Shown one piece after another: positions 55,101-64,000 of a DNA stretch of 64,000 nt. Both the position numbers and the translations under genes were made by a program. This stretch comes from Plazaster borealis (Eukaryota > Echinodermata > Asteroidea > Forcipulatida > Labidiasteridae), in the NCBI GenBank assembly GCA_021014325.1, contig CM037461.1:22491376-22555375 (forward strand). Direction: 5' to 3'. The notes under the pieces are model-generated. The model was not told the DNA's origin. It ran no database searches and worked only from the letters and a program-made list of their open reading frames with translations. Positions within the stretch are counted from its first letter, which is position 1. Every line of letters starts with the position of its first letter.

Positions 55101-57439
55101 AGATGTGGTTGCTATCCATTTTTTGTTGCCGTTTTCTCAACAAGTAAACACTGTATTCAGCTGAAACATTCACGGTGACTTTTATTGTATCTTTATTGAT
55201 AATGCAGCCTATAAATCGGCATTGTGGTGTCAAAAACCAATCTATGACCCTAACTGCACAGGTCATCACTCACAGTATTATAACAATGGCACCCTTTGTG
55301 ATGTAACGGCCAGCATGTGCAGTAATTAGGTTAGAGTTCATAATTTGTTTTTACTCTTACACTGATGTGTATTAAGCACTGTATACTCGGTATTTCACGA
55401 GTTCTGTGAAAAAAAAATCCACAAGCAAATCACTTGGGTGGGATTCAAACCCACAACCTTTGCATTGCTAGAGCAGATATCTTACCACTAGACCACCGAG
55501 CTAGTCCGGTGGCTAGAGGCAGTTTGAATCCTAGGTTTTAGCAGCAGGTAACGCAAAGATTTAATGGTATGTTAATTTTGCATCAGGGATAAAGAATAGA
55601 ATTTGTTTTTACCCTTACACGTGTATTTATAGTAGGCACTGTATACTCAGTACTTTAGGTTAGGATTCATAATTCCATGTACATCCACATGCCTGCTATG
55701 ATCATGACAACAGTTCCCCTTAATAATTAGACACAAAACAACGTCAACATACCTGGGCAACATTTCCAACGAATGTGCTGTCGATTATCTCTGGATTGAT
55801 ATTACCAGCAGCGAGGGCAGCTTTTGCTGCGACTTCACACAGATCCGTCTGCGTTAGGTCTTTAAGCTTCCCTCCAAATGCTCCGAAGGGAGTTCGCTTA
55901 GCAGCAACAACGAATATACCTGGAGGGAATAATGCGGACAATTAATACCTTATCAAGAAATAAACCACTTAAAAAGGCATCGTACACGTTTGGTAATTGT
56001 CAAAGACCAGTGTTCTCACTTGGTGTATCCCAACATATGCATCAAATAACAAGCCTGTGAAAATTTGGGCTCAATTGGTCATCGAAGTTGCAAGAAAATG
56101 ATGAAAGAAAAAACACCCTTGTGTGCTTTCAGATAGGAATAAAAAACTTCTTGCACTAAGTTTTTATTACTTTAGTGAGAAATTACCTCTTTCTCAGAAA
56201 CTATGTTACTTCAGAGGGAGTCGTTTCTCACAATGTTTTGTACTATTTTATCAACAGCTCTCTGTTGCTTGTTACCAAGTCAGTTTTTATGCTAATATAT
56301 ATTTTGAGTAATTACCAAACGTGTACAGTGCCTTTATGGGAAACTGATTAGTTTTTTGTTGTTGATAATTTGGGGTTTAACAAAGAAAAATTTCCCAGAG
56401 CAGGACTTGAACCTGCGACCTTCAAATTAACGTGACGGCCCTCTACCAACTGAGCTACATTACCTAGCCCTAATGATGGCAGTCTCCCTATTTTGTCTTT
56501 GTTTGGGGGTGCTTGTCAGAAGCCGTTCAACCCGTTATTGCCGTGTGTCAATAACAACCTAGACCACGGCGACCATGCATCTGAGTTTCATGTACATTAC
56601 ATCTGGCCTGAAACTTCATCTTTGAGAGGGAAAGGCCATTTTCATTTTGCAAAGGGCACTTCCATTGTAAAATCTTAAAGTCTATGGGAAACTTTTGAAG
56701 GGGCACCGAGGCCAAGACAAGGGGTAACACTAACACTAAGTAACAGAGAGGTCACGACCTCCATGTAATTCTAGGGTAGGCCTGTTATGTGTATCACCAA
56801 CGCAGTGTGGAAACGAGGTCGCGACATACCGGCGATTGTTCGCCACCTCAACCTCACTTTGCCATTTTGGAGTAACTGCAGAATAACCGCAAGTTGTTCC
56901 CTTCAGAATGGCATGCATATTAATTGTGCAGGTAAACCAATCAAACGTGACGCTCCATACAGTAGCCGTAGCGTAGCTAGCTGTGGCTTCCAGAGTTGCG
57001 GGGTATTCTGCAGTTCCTTTTGTTGGGACTTTGGAAACTGCTGCAGTTCTACCCCTAGACAAGTGAGGATATAATTTGATCTAAACCTGCTATATTAAGG
57101 GAGAGAAAGTGGTGGCCGGCTGCGGAATTTTAGCCGGACTGGAACAATAGTAACGTTGCAATTGCGCAGTTTCTCGGCCTATAGTATCAAGTTAGAAATA
57201 AACACTGCAAAATATATCGCAACTGGTTAAGTCATTTTTATAATCACTTTTAATTGGCGACGGTCGGTGGAGTATTTTGCAACATTGCATTGTTAATTTG
57301 TTTTTGTTATCAAGCAAACTTCTATCCTACATTAACGTATCGTTGTAACACACAAGCTATGAAGGGATGAAAAGCTTCACCATATTAAAAACAAAATCTG
57401 TAACAGCACGAATAATTTCTTACCTCTGGTCATCGCCAT
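49087..57439 (-). CDS. ACAA2: 3-ketoacyl-CoA thiolase, mitochondrial (ACAA2-like), whole gene
   Basis: Nine coding exons sum to 1191 nt (396 aa plus stop), the usual length of this family (human ACAA2 is 397 aa). Exons on the minus strand: 57439-57424, 55919-55753, 54715-54587, 54366-54250, 53889-53742, 52874-52702, 51866-51666, 50382-50228 and 49171-49087. All have GT-AG borders and compatible phases. The enzyme cleaves 3-ketoacyl-CoA with CoA in the last step of mitochondrial beta-oxidation. The nucleophile cysteine is in [10 protein letters not shown] (exon 3), the catalytic His in [10 protein letters not shown] (exon 8), and the second active-site Cys in SACIGGGQG (exon 9). The N-terminus ([18 protein letters not shown]) lacks a long cleaved leader, as in ACAA2. 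There is no damage to the frame. Confidence 0.95.
49195..49980. other. Intron 8, retroelement-like AT-rich sequence
   Basis: TATTGTATTGTATTG at 49198 followed by A-rich sequence suggests an old retroelement tail. Near 49890-49985 a family D-like foldback fragment occurs (TTTCTGCTAAACAG). Confidence 0.35.
49985..50145. repeat. Foldback family E
   Basis: GGGCTCGATTTCACAAAGAG pairs with GCTTTGTGAAATCGGCCCC. The inside has AAGATTGATCGTAACTG and TTAAGATGAATCTTAG. A second copy lies at 50647-50790. Confidence 0.6.
50228..50382 (-). CDS. ACAA2: Thiolase exon 8
   Basis: A 155-nt exon, phase 0 in and phase 2 out. It encodes [19 protein letters not shown] and then [19 protein letters not shown]. The GHP histidine and the NEAFA loop are hallmark thiolase active-site motifs. 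Confidence 0.95.
50550..51080 (-). mobile_element. SINE-like element with (AAT)n tail
   Basis: An AATAAT run at 50553-50590 is followed, after the family E foldback, by a tRNA-like head on the minus strand near 50985-51075 (GGCCAAGTGAGTTAGCGATC, GGGTTTGAGTCCCAGTCATG) and TGTCCTTGAGCAAGAGACAC. It is related to 9225-9650 but diverged. Confidence 0.55.
51404..51600. repeat. 21-bp minisatellite in intron 7
   Basis: About nine imperfect units of the type CATCGGTACGCGATTCGCAC. Because 21 is a multiple of three, open frames with a 7-residue period appear on both strands. They are not genes. Confidence 0.7.
51666..51866 (-). CDS. ACAA2: Thiolase exon 7
   Basis: A 201-nt exon, phase 0 at both ends. 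It encodes [17 protein letters not shown], then [18 protein letters not shown] and [12 protein letters not shown], the hinge to the C-terminal thiolase half. Confidence 0.95.
51890..52085 (-). mobile_element. tRNA-derived SINE (second family)
   Basis: The minus-strand head reads GACAGCTCAGTTGGTAGAGC (A-box region) and CCCAGGTTCAAGTCACGCTC (B box). The body has GGAGACCACC and GCTTCTGACTGG. Copies lie at 56380-56560 and, split, at 57595-57661 with 58277-58420. Confidence 0.65.
52360..52630. repeat. Foldback family D, longer variant
   Basis: CCAAATTTCATAGAGCTGCT TAACGG at the left and CGGCCGTTAAGCAGCTTGA at the right, with GGTTAGCA words between. Confidence 0.5.
52702..52874 (-). CDS. ACAA2: Thiolase exon 6
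   Basis: A 173-nt exon, phase 1 in and phase 0 out. It encodes [20 protein letters not shown], then [17 protein letters not shown] and ending SAGNAS. The donor is TCG|GTGAGT. Confidence 0.95.
53488..53686. repeat. Foldback family D
   Basis: GGGCCCAATTTCACAGAGCTGC at the left and GAGCAGCTCTATGAAATTTT at the right. The inside has TTTTCTGCTAAGCAG and GCAAAATTTTGTTGCGCTTA. Confidence 0.6.
53742..53889 (-). CDS. ACAA2: Thiolase exon 5
   Basis: A 148-nt exon, phase 0 in and phase 1 out. It encodes [19 protein letters not shown], then [20 protein letters not shown] and SQQRWKK, the family's loop domain. Confidence 0.95.
53985..54325 (-). repeat. Tandem duplication including part of thiolase exon 4
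   Basis: A block of about 167 bp is present twice. Shared words are CAGTTTAGTCCCAAA, GCCTCGGACGGTGTAAGGAG and TATGGCCCATTTT. The downstream copy (about 54078-54150) holds the 3' part of exon 4 with a functional-looking donor but no acceptor, so it is a pseudo-exon. Confidence 0.75.
54250..54366 (-). CDS. ACAA2: Thiolase exon 4
   Basis: A 117-nt exon, phase 0 at both ends. It encodes [19 protein letters not shown], then [20 protein letters not shown]. Its 3' part is duplicated downstream. Confidence 0.95.
54587..54715 (-). CDS. ACAA2: Thiolase exon 3
   Basis: A 129-nt exon, phase 0 at both ends. It encodes [18 protein letters not shown] and [19 protein letters not shown]. The Cys in NRLCGSG is the acyl-accepting nucleophile. 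Confidence 0.95.
54760..55740. other. Intron 2, mostly unannotated
   Basis: Pyrimidine-rich sequence at 54765-54910 and a tRNA-like SINE head at 55425-55515. Two imperfect direct copies of TTTTACTCTTACACTGATGT-type sequence flank the SINE at 55348 and 55600, suggesting local duplication. No gene is seen. Confidence 0.4.
55425..55515 (-). mobile_element. tRNA-like SINE head (third type)
   Basis: On the minus strand CTCGGTGGTCTAGTGGTAAG is an A-box region like tRNA-Glu or tRNA-Asp, followed by GTGGGTTTGAATCCCACCCA as B box and T-arm. The anticodon arm is irregular and the acceptor stem does not close well, so a SINE or tRNA pseudogene is more likely than a functional tRNA. Confidence 0.5.
55753..55919 (-). 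CDS. ACAA2: Thiolase exon 2
   Basis: A 167-nt exon, phase 1 in and phase 0 out. It encodes [19 protein letters not shown], then [17 protein letters not shown] and FVGNVAQ, the conserved thiolase N-terminus. Confidence 0.95.
55969..56337. mobile_element. TTAA-type inverted-repeat element, family A
   Basis: It starts TTAAAAAGGCATCGTACACG and ends AACGTGTACAGTGCCTTTAT. One terminal TTAA has mutated to TTAT. It lies in intron 1 of the thiolase gene. Confidence 0.75.
56380..56560 (-). mobile_element. tRNA-derived SINE (second family)
   Basis: The minus strand has TGTAGCTCAGTTGGTAGAGG and GCAGGTTCAAGTCCTGCTCT, then the body word GGAGACTGCC. Same family as 51890-52085. 56561-57420 shows no gene. 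Confidence 0.65.
57424..57439 (-). CDS. ACAA2: Thiolase exon 1
   Basis: ATG GCG ATG ACC AGA G, then donor GTAAGA. It is sixteen coding nucleotides long and joins exon 2 in phase 1. A second in-frame ATG lies two codons later. Confidence 0.85.
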
Positions 57440-57594
57440 CTTGGTTCTAAAATAGGCTGGTGGCGTTTCGCCATCTCACGAAACGCACGTCGCGAATAGG
57501 GTAACCAGACTGTGGGTATCTTTATTGTCGTCACGTGTGAATAATTTAAGTTATTATGCCCACAACTTGGGAAACTGGGTAAATTTGAAATGAT

Positions 57595-58420
57595 TTTTTG
57601 GGTTGAACAAAGGAAAATTTACTAGAGCGGGATTTGAACCAACGACCTCCGGTAACGTGACGGTGTGGCAGGAGATTTTGCCCCCCCCCCCCGGAGATTC
57701 TGTCCCCCATACGGGTGCACCCCACTAAATTAAGGAGAAAACAAAGCGTCGAGCTCATTATTTTTTTCTCTAGACAGATGAGAGTCCCAAAAAAGGGTTT
57801 CAGTGTACAACAAATTGTCCAATTGTGACCTGGGGGTTGTTGGGACGTCCAACTGGATGTATAGTGACATAGGCCCTAAAAAAATGGTCCTATTTGCTGG
57901 TGTAGGGACATTTTTCAAGATTGATGCTCGGACGTTTGGAAAATTACACTTGTGTCGGGTGTTTTTATTTGGAGGGGGGATAACTCGACGGGCCCAGGGA
58001 CTCCCCATATCAAATTGAGCAGAAAATAACAGTTCAAGAGTCAATTAATAATTTTCCCTTTACTGTAAAAAGCTGTGAGACTTCTAAGTATTTTTCGTGT
58101 ACTTTTGAATATTTAGCATTTTGCGCTGTATGCTATGGGAGTTGATTAAGGGGGTGGGGGGGGTGCACCCATACAGCAAATTGTGTACAAACCCCTTCTG
58201 ATAGCGCCCTCTTTTGAATCTCCTCCTTCAGCCCACACGGGGGAAAGAATCTCCGGAGGACAGATTTCCGTGACACCCTATCTCAATGATTAGCCATCTA
58301 TAGCCCTATATATGTTTGCGGTCTCCCTATACTACTTTGTCGATATCTTTGCTCGGTGTGCCAGTCAGAAGCCATACAACATGTGTCGTGTAGCCAGGGA
58401 TCACACCCAAGTTTACAATA
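57595..58420. mobile_element. SINE split by an inverted-repeat element
   Basis: 57595-57661 has the SINE head (GAGCGGGATTTGAACCAACG) and 58277-58420 the body (GGTCTCCCTATACTACTTTG, GCCAGTCAGAAGCCATACAA). In the copy at 51890 these parts are continuous. The inverted-repeat element 57662-58276 lies between them. Confidence 0.65.
57662..58276. mobile_element. Inverted-repeat element of about 615 bp
   Basis: The left end GTGTGGCAGGAGATT followed by CGGAGATTCTGTCCCCC is inverse to the right end AGAATCTCCGGAGGACAGAT with TTCCGTGACACC. The interior has no transposase. A shorter relative opens the window. The words TAGCGCCCTCTTTTGAATC are shared by both. Confidence 0.65.
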
Positions 58421-60360
58421 CAACCTGCGGAAGCGGCAGCCAGGGGAATAATATTTTGTGAGGAAGGTTGGAGGGGGGAAGGTGCGGGAACCCCTCCCGC
58501 ACAACCCTCCCTCCCTCAAAATGAGATCGCAAAATGCACAGATGAATGGTTCGATACATTAAAAGCCCCCCCCCCCCCCAATTAAAATATTTTTCTGGCC
58601 ATCTGAATAATTTACTGCTGGACTTTCATCTCTACAATCTTGTTCAAGCAAAGTAGTCGATATTATGAGTGAAGGTCAAATCCACCAGTCGATACGCGAC
58701 ATGGCCGCACGGCTTGGAGTGTGTTGTTTTGTTTTCGGATTATGCCTTATAACAGTAATGATATGAATCCATTCGAAATGATTAACACAGCCCCTGAATT
58801 AGTCATAGATCAAGACGTTGCCTACGTTGTGCACACTAGTACAGACCATGCGTGCAACCTTTGTTTACAAAAAGCCTCGACCTCTTTATACATTCCAGAG
58901 CTTTTCTGGCAGGCAAGATCGATACTACGCTCATATTCAATGGGAAATGTAACGTTTTGTGTCATAATTTACACATGAATTGAGAAGCTGTAAAAGTAAC
59001 AGCTGAACAAGTTTTGAGATGTGCCACCGCCCCACCCCTTCCGTCGTATCAAAATCAGACACTACAATCTCAATATACAACTAGAGATTCAGTTTTTGTT
59101 GGTTACAAAAACAAGGTGTTCGTGATGAGTGATGTCATCAAATTATGATTAAATGAATTGGTGACAAAAATCTTATGTTTGGTTCAGAAGTTAGTTTTTT
59201 CCATTATAAAACTTCAACTTCCGGTTTGAACTGGAAGTCAGGTGAAAAGGGGTCACATTTTGTGTAGTGCTTGGTTGAGATTTTAAAGACCTGTTTAATG
59301 ACGTAATTATTGTAAAAACCCATTGTGTACATGGTACAGGAGATATGTTTTTGACCAACATTAAATTTCATTGAAACGGAAGTCAAGGTCAAATGGGGTC
59401 ACACTGTCAGTACAATCTCAATATATACAAATATCATAAGATTGATTGTGTACGTGTTCTTCCATCGGGCCGGCTGTGTAGAAATTGTGCCGGCAAGGAA
59501 GTGCGGGCTCTGTGGCTCTTTGTAAACATGTCACGTCACGCTACATGGTCTACTATACAATGATGACGATTTTCGAAGTTAAACTCCAAGCTTGGACAAC
59601 AAAATGGCGTGTTGAAACAAACACCGATTCGGCATATTATTTTACGAGAAATCAAAATATTAATTTGTTGTCAAATTTGCCAAAAGAACCATAAGTTGAT
59701 TCCATCAGCATTGGGAGTAATAGCTGCCCGAACTTAAATGAGTTTTTATTTTTATGAGAGATCACCCAACATCACAAGGCCGGGCCACTTCAAGGTGAGG
59801 GCTATACACTTAACTGATTTGGGCTATCGACCAAAATCAACTGCCACCAGGGGCACGTTGTCACCTACTCTTGGGGCTGAATTCACAGTCCGTAAGGATG
59901 TAGGCATATGGGTATCGTCCACTAGGAGCCTGGCTGGTAGAGCAGAATGCACTACCTTCCCAACTGTTTACGAAGCAATTATGGATAAGTGCCTTGCTCA
60001 AGGGCACAGCAAGTGAGGTATGCTGTTGTCACACTTATCTATTAAATCAACAAAATCAAACACATCTTTAAAATATAATGATTTATTCAAAAAAGTATTA
60101 ACGCCATTTCGTCAAGATACAGAACAGCCGACTGCTCCGAAGTTAGAATATTGCGGTTGCCACACCGACTGAATGTGTATTTATGATGCAACAAAAATGA
60201 AACTTAACTAATGATGATGATTAAACAAAATAATGTTTAACCTTACATTTTTCGACCCTTCGACCCTTTTCGGTGAGCCTCCGATTACCGGCAGGAGCTC
60301 AAACTGCACTCTGTGTCCTGTGCCCAATATCACTGATCTGGTAAATGGCAGCAGAAAATA
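58421..60360. other. Noncoding stretch upstream of the thiolase gene
   Basis: No gene is supported. A duplicated block (AGTACAATCTCAATATA type, near 59063 and 59408) and the pair ACTTCCGGTTTGAACTGGAA and TGAAACGGAAGTCAAGGTCA suggest old repeats. The open frames at 58721, 59485 and 59738 carry no recognisable domain. The sequence TGGTAGAGCAGAATGCACTA near 59936 resembles a degraded SINE. Confidence 0.35.
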
Positions 60361-60364
60361 TTGC

Positions 60365-60737
60365 TTAAAGGCACTGAACACGTTTGGTATTGTCAAAGAC
60401 CAGTGTTCTCACTTGGTGTATCCCAACATAATGCATAAAATACAAGCCTGTGAAAATTTGGGCTCAATTGGTCATCGAAGTTGCAAGAAAATGATGAAAG
60501 AAAAAACACCCTTGTTGTACAAATTTGTGTGCTTTCAAATAGGAATAAAAACTTCTTGCAAGAAGTTTTCATTATTTTAGTGAGAAATTACCTCTTTCTC
60601 AAAAACTACGTCACTTCAGAGGGAGTCGTTTCTCACAATGTTTTATACTATCAACAGCTCTCCGTTGCTCGTTACCAAGTAATGTTTTATGCTAATAGAT
60701 ATTTTGAGTAATTACCAAACGTGTACGATGCCTTTAA
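60365..60737. mobile_element. TTAA-flanked inverted-repeat element, family A
   Basis: It runs from TTAAAGGCACTGAACACGTT to AACGTGTACGATGCCTTTAA. It is followed by a family D foldback fragment at 60770-60875. Confidence 0.8.
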
Positions 60738-60875
60738 CGATTTTCAGCTCAGCAAAAAAATATATATATGCAGGGTACTAGTCACATGTTATTTATGCTG
60801 GTAACCGTATAAATCTGGGATGCATTTTTGTTGTGCTTAGCTACATTTTGTGTTTATGCAGCTCTACAAAATTGG

Positions 60876-61486
60876 GCACCGTTAGTGGACGAGGCGTGTG
60901 ATACCAAGTGACATAGTGCCGTAAGAACAACATTATGTGTCAAGTAGCGCAATTAAATTGGGCGCTTCTACTTCTGGCGTGTGTCTTCGAAGCAATGGTA
61001 TACAGCTTTCCATTTGTCCACAAAGTGCTTGGCGTCATATTTCATTATGACGTCATATTTCACATGATGTTAAGATTATTAGAGTGGTACACACCTTTAT
61101 CATGCTGCCACCACCTTGTTCATGTTCCCTGTATCCAATACCAGCATTGAATAATAACATCCGTCGTACAAAAAGGAACCATACTATTTGCCCTTCCAGC
61201 CTCGGTTTGGTTACATTGATTTGAATGGAAGAAAAATCAAGATGGCCGCACCATGATAAAGGTCTATTGGCCAACTTCAAGAAATTTCTTCGGCCCAATA
61301 ATGTGAATAAACCAAATTAGCACCTTTTAGTAAATCCAGCTGCAATTCATAATCAACGTTCACATTACCAGGAAAATTTTCGTTTTGTTCTCACCAACCC
61401 ACTCTGAAATAGTCTCCAAAGAGGATGCTGGTAGTGCGAGACTCGTAGTGTTGTAAAGGAAAAACGCTCACAAGAAAGCGTCGCGC
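60876..61486. other. Noncoding stretch
   Basis: No gene or repeat end is supported here apart from a short direct repeat of TGACGTCATATTTCA words near 61035-61060. Confidence 0.3.
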
Positions 61487-61846
61487 GTACCACGAACCGA
61501 CCTAACTCGTACACAGTATAAAAAAACGTGTTTGGAGAAAATCACGAATGAAGTTGCACTATTTTTCAAACTGCTGTTTTGGGGTCTGCTAACTATTTGT
61601 ATATTATTTTTTTAAGACAAAAATAAAGCCGACTACTTTATTAATACAAAACTGTCAATTTCATTTAATCCCTGCAACTATTTTCATTAGTAAATAATAC
61701 CTAAACAGATAGGTCACTTTGTGAAATTGAAAATCTGAGTTTTGCCCGCAGAGCGCCGTGTACAAACCAATGCATGATAGAGACCTATCTAGTTAGGTCA
61801 CTTTGTGAAATTTTTATACGCTTTGAGTTAGGTCGGTTCGTGGTAC
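61487..61846. repeat. Foldback with GTACCACGAACCGACCTAAC ends
   Basis: GTACCACGAACCGACCTAAC at 61487 pairs with GTTAGGTCGGTTCGTGGTAC at 61827. The motif GTTAGGTCGGTTCGTGGTAC recurs alone at about 62098. TAGGTCACTTTGTGAAA recurs near 61711, 61796 and 61921. Together these span about 61.49-62.12 kb. Confidence 0.6.
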
Positions 61847-62228
61847 GAAAATTTTACACGCGCGCCCGAACTGCGCGCGCTGTAGCGCATAGTACATCAT
61901 TGGTAAAGTGGCGTATCTAGATAGGTCACTTTGTGAAAAGACAAAACGGCAAATCTAGTGATACGTCGTTTTTAGTAATTAGTGTAATTACAAAACTACT
62001 ACGTATTTAGTTCTGAAACTTGCTGAAAATGTTAACAGTTACGAGTATATTAATAATTTGTAAAAAAAAATATTTGCAAAAGTGTGTGATTTTTGTCAGT
62101 TAGGTCGGTTCGTGGTACGAGCGACGATAAGTTAACACAAAATATGATAAGGCTTTTATGTACAGGAATTATTAACAATCTCGTAAAAAGAGATGAATGA
62201 AAACACAGAAGATCTTCCAGTATTCCTT

Positions 62229-63140
62229 TTAAGGTTTTCTCGTCCATACTTCACTCAATGTGAGTGGCACAGAATAGTTAAAAAGATCGAACTCTGCCTC
62301 GTGTCGACTGACGATTTTAGGTAAAAGCTCGGGTGATATTTGGGAGTAGTACTTCTTCAGGACATCTTGGGATGAGCTAAATGTATGGTGTGTCTCAGTC
62401 GAAGGGTAGGTCTCCAGTTTATCGATTCCAATCTTCTTGAAGATATATTTGGCGTCTTCCGTTGCTGTCTCCAGCTTCCCAATGTAATCGTAGTGAATTT
62501 CGCAAGGGTGGTACCAATCGAAGAGCGGTCTCCAGTGGTAATCCCCACCGCGGTCGTCTGGCTTCTCCACCAGCCACCGAAGAAACTCCTCAAAAGTGGG
62601 CTTCCCACTGGCGATCTCAGCCCTGGTGGCTCCCTTCCGGAAAGTCTGGATGATTTTCGACCCGATGGGCTTGTAGTACGGGAAATGGCGAAGTTCAACG
62701 TACTTGTCTCTGTACCCGGACAGAAGCCGAGCGAACGGCTCTCGGACGAAGAGGACCTTGGTGTAGTTTTCTAGCTCACGAAGGAACTTTTCATTATCAT
62801 ATTCCCGGATGGAATAATCACCATAGGGTTGGGACTTTTTGAAAGACGGGCTGCCTTTTGTGTACAGTGACCTTATGACCTGTCTCCAGCTGAATGACCC
62901 GACTTTAAGTACCCGACAGATCATGAACTTGAAATCGTCATTTGCGTACGCGTGCTCGTAAAACGTCTTCCAGGACAGAATTTTGTCCCGATCCTTTCGG
63001 AAGTCCAAGAGCGTCAAGTTGTAAAGTTCACTACACTTTTGATGAATAAGGTCGTGTCGAAACTTTTGTACCTTCTCCATGCGATTCAAGAAATCGTCTT
63101 CTTTGGAGAGGGCCTTCTTTGTGACCAGCGACAGTTTCCG
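62229..63140 (-). CDS. Carbohydrate sulfotransferase (CHST8-14-like), last exon
   Basis: A 912-nt terminal exon (303 aa plus stop) with acceptor TTATTATTTCAG at 63141. It transfers sulfate from PAPS to a glycan in the Golgi. The 5'-phosphosulfate-binding segment is VLKVGSFSWRQVIRSL (about residue 70 of the exon). The 3'-phosphate-binding segment is LFVREPFARLLSGYRDKYVE. Further family-type motifs are PTFEEFLRWL, DYHWRPLFDWYHPCEIHYD, YIGKLETATEDAKYIF and HHTFSSSQD. The usual KVGCTNW Cys is Ser here. The signal anchor should be in an upstream exon, probably outside the window. A hydrophobic stretch readable just before the exon is the polypyrimidine tract and has no upstream in-frame ATG that would support a start. 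Exact subtype (chondroitin, dermatan or HNK-1 type) cannot be told. Confidence 0.85.
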   Translation of the reverse strand, partial: RKLSLVTKKALSKEDDFLNRMEKVQKFRHDLIHQKCSELYNLTLLDFRKDRDKILSWKTFYEHAYANDDFKFMICRVLKVGSFSWRQVIRSLYTKGSPSFKKSQPYGDYSIREYDNEKFLRELENYTKVLFVREPFARLLSGYRDKYVELRHFPYYKPIGSKIIQTFRKGATRAEIASGKPTFEEFLRWLVEKPDDRGGDYHWRPLFDWYHPCEIHYDYIGKLETATEDAKYIFKKIGIDKLETYPSTETHHTFSSSQDVLKKYYSQISPELLPKIVSRHEAEFDLFNYSVPLTLSEVWTRKP

Positions 63141-64000
63141 CTGAAATAATAAGAACATCAAAAGGGTTAGAACAAAGAAGTGATTTTTATGTAGCCTGTC
63201 TATTTTTATAAAAGTGTTCACGGACTTGCTCCAAGTCGACTATGGATGACGTAGAAAATATACTTCGATTGGTAATAAGACTTGCAGACTCTCTTAATAT
63301 TGTTGTCCCCAAACAGAATGTCCAGTGTTTAATTTGTATTTATTTTTAAGTTCGCCGGTGCTAAAGTTTGGAACACTATTAATTCTTCTATTCAAAGTTC
63401 CTCCTACATTGTTATTTTTAAATGTTGATATAAGAAACTGTACTTTCAGTAGTTGTACATTTTATTCAACTTTATTCTAGTCTGTTGGCAATTTTATGTA
63501 AATTTTATGTAAAACAGGACAATCCCATTGATGTGAAACAGCTTTTGCTGATCTTTTTATCCTGTATAAAGATGTTGCAATAAGTTAATAAATAAATAAA
63601 TAAATAACAAAAACATTACGTAGTCTTTGCTCGAACTGTTCACCATCTGAAACTCAGAGCATGTTGCGCTGACTCATCGGTAAAGGTATCATACAGGATT
63701 ATTAGAGCTGACAAAAATAGTCGCAGACAGTGTTCATGTTTCGTGTGTTCAACCATATACAACAAATAACAAACTTGTGAAAATTTGGGCTTAATCCGTT
63801 GTGTGAGTCAGGGGGAAATAGTGAAAAACTATGCACAATTTTCAGCATGTAAACACATTGCCGTGAATTATATTAAGCAGAAAAGAGGTCAACCCAGCTT
63901 CGGAGAGGAGGTAAAGTACCAGGCGAAACACGGCGGTTGGGAAGACTGTCTCTCGTTAAATGGTCTTTCTCTCAACAATCAATTATTTTCCTTCCTTTCC
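63141..64000. other. Presumed sulfotransferase intron with repeats
   Basis: A TAAATAAATAAATAA tract at 63588-63606 follows a retroelement-like 3' end (AAGATGTTGCAATAAG). A family C TTAA-type copy (AAAGGTATCATACAGGATTA, then AGTGTTCATGTTTCGTGTGT) covers about 63685-63870. No gene is seen. Confidence 0.45.

Noticed and set aside
62229..63221. Reading the sulfotransferase start as 63221 with a hydrophobic anchor
   Set aside because: The frame opens at GTG, and the hydrophobic stretch is encoded by a polypyrimidine tract ending in a clear TTTCAG acceptor.

Overview
The window looks like nuclear DNA of a marine invertebrate deuterostome, most likely an echinoderm and possibly a sea star. Coding exons are short and split by GT-AG introns. 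Genes carry metazoan domain types: von Willebrand factor C (VWC) modules, a mitochondrial thiolase and a Golgi-type sulfotransferase. Much of the rest is short inverted-repeat elements and tRNA-derived SINEs. The taxon is inferred from this overall character, not from a database match.

Region 1 (about 1.6-36.7 kb) is a degraded inverted duplication centred near 20.54 kb, where a foldback sequence sits. Each arm holds one copy of a secreted-protein gene, and both genes point away from the centre. The left copy (minus strand, 14826 to 4713) has a signal-peptide exon, six VWC exons and a coiled-coil terminal exon. Its eight exons sum to 1524 nt (507 aa). The right copy (plus strand, 24901 to 34968) has a signal-peptide exon, a VWC exon, a 450-nt exon for a domain I do not recognise, a second VWC exon and the coiled-coil exon. 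Its five exons sum to 1266 nt (421 aa). Every internal junction is phase 1, so exons can be added or lost without breaking the frame. Each gene has a TATA box about 110-120 nt before its ATG, and about 9.8 kb lies between the two TATA boxes. The left copy gained VWC exons, partly by a recent 821-bp tandem duplication. The right copy has an expanded array in intron 1 that repeats a splice-donor-like sequence.

Region 2 (37.2-48.1 kb) starts with a non-LTR retrotransposon fragment. It is followed by a plus-strand gene whose main exon (40988-47127) is over 6 kb of uninterrupted, mostly disordered coding sequence. A roughly 155-bp inverted-repeat element is embedded in frame in that exon.

Region 3 (49.09-57.44 kb) is a complete nine-exon mitochondrial 3-ketoacyl-CoA thiolase gene (ACAA2-like, minus strand, 396 aa). 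It converges tail-to-tail with the region 2 gene. Its introns contain SINEs, short inverted-repeat elements, a 21-bp minisatellite and a partial duplicate of exon 4.

Region 4 (57.5-64 kb) is mostly repeats, plus the last coding exon of a carbohydrate sulfotransferase (minus strand, 62229-63140).

All splice sites, alignments and similarities were read by eye. No search or alignment program was run.
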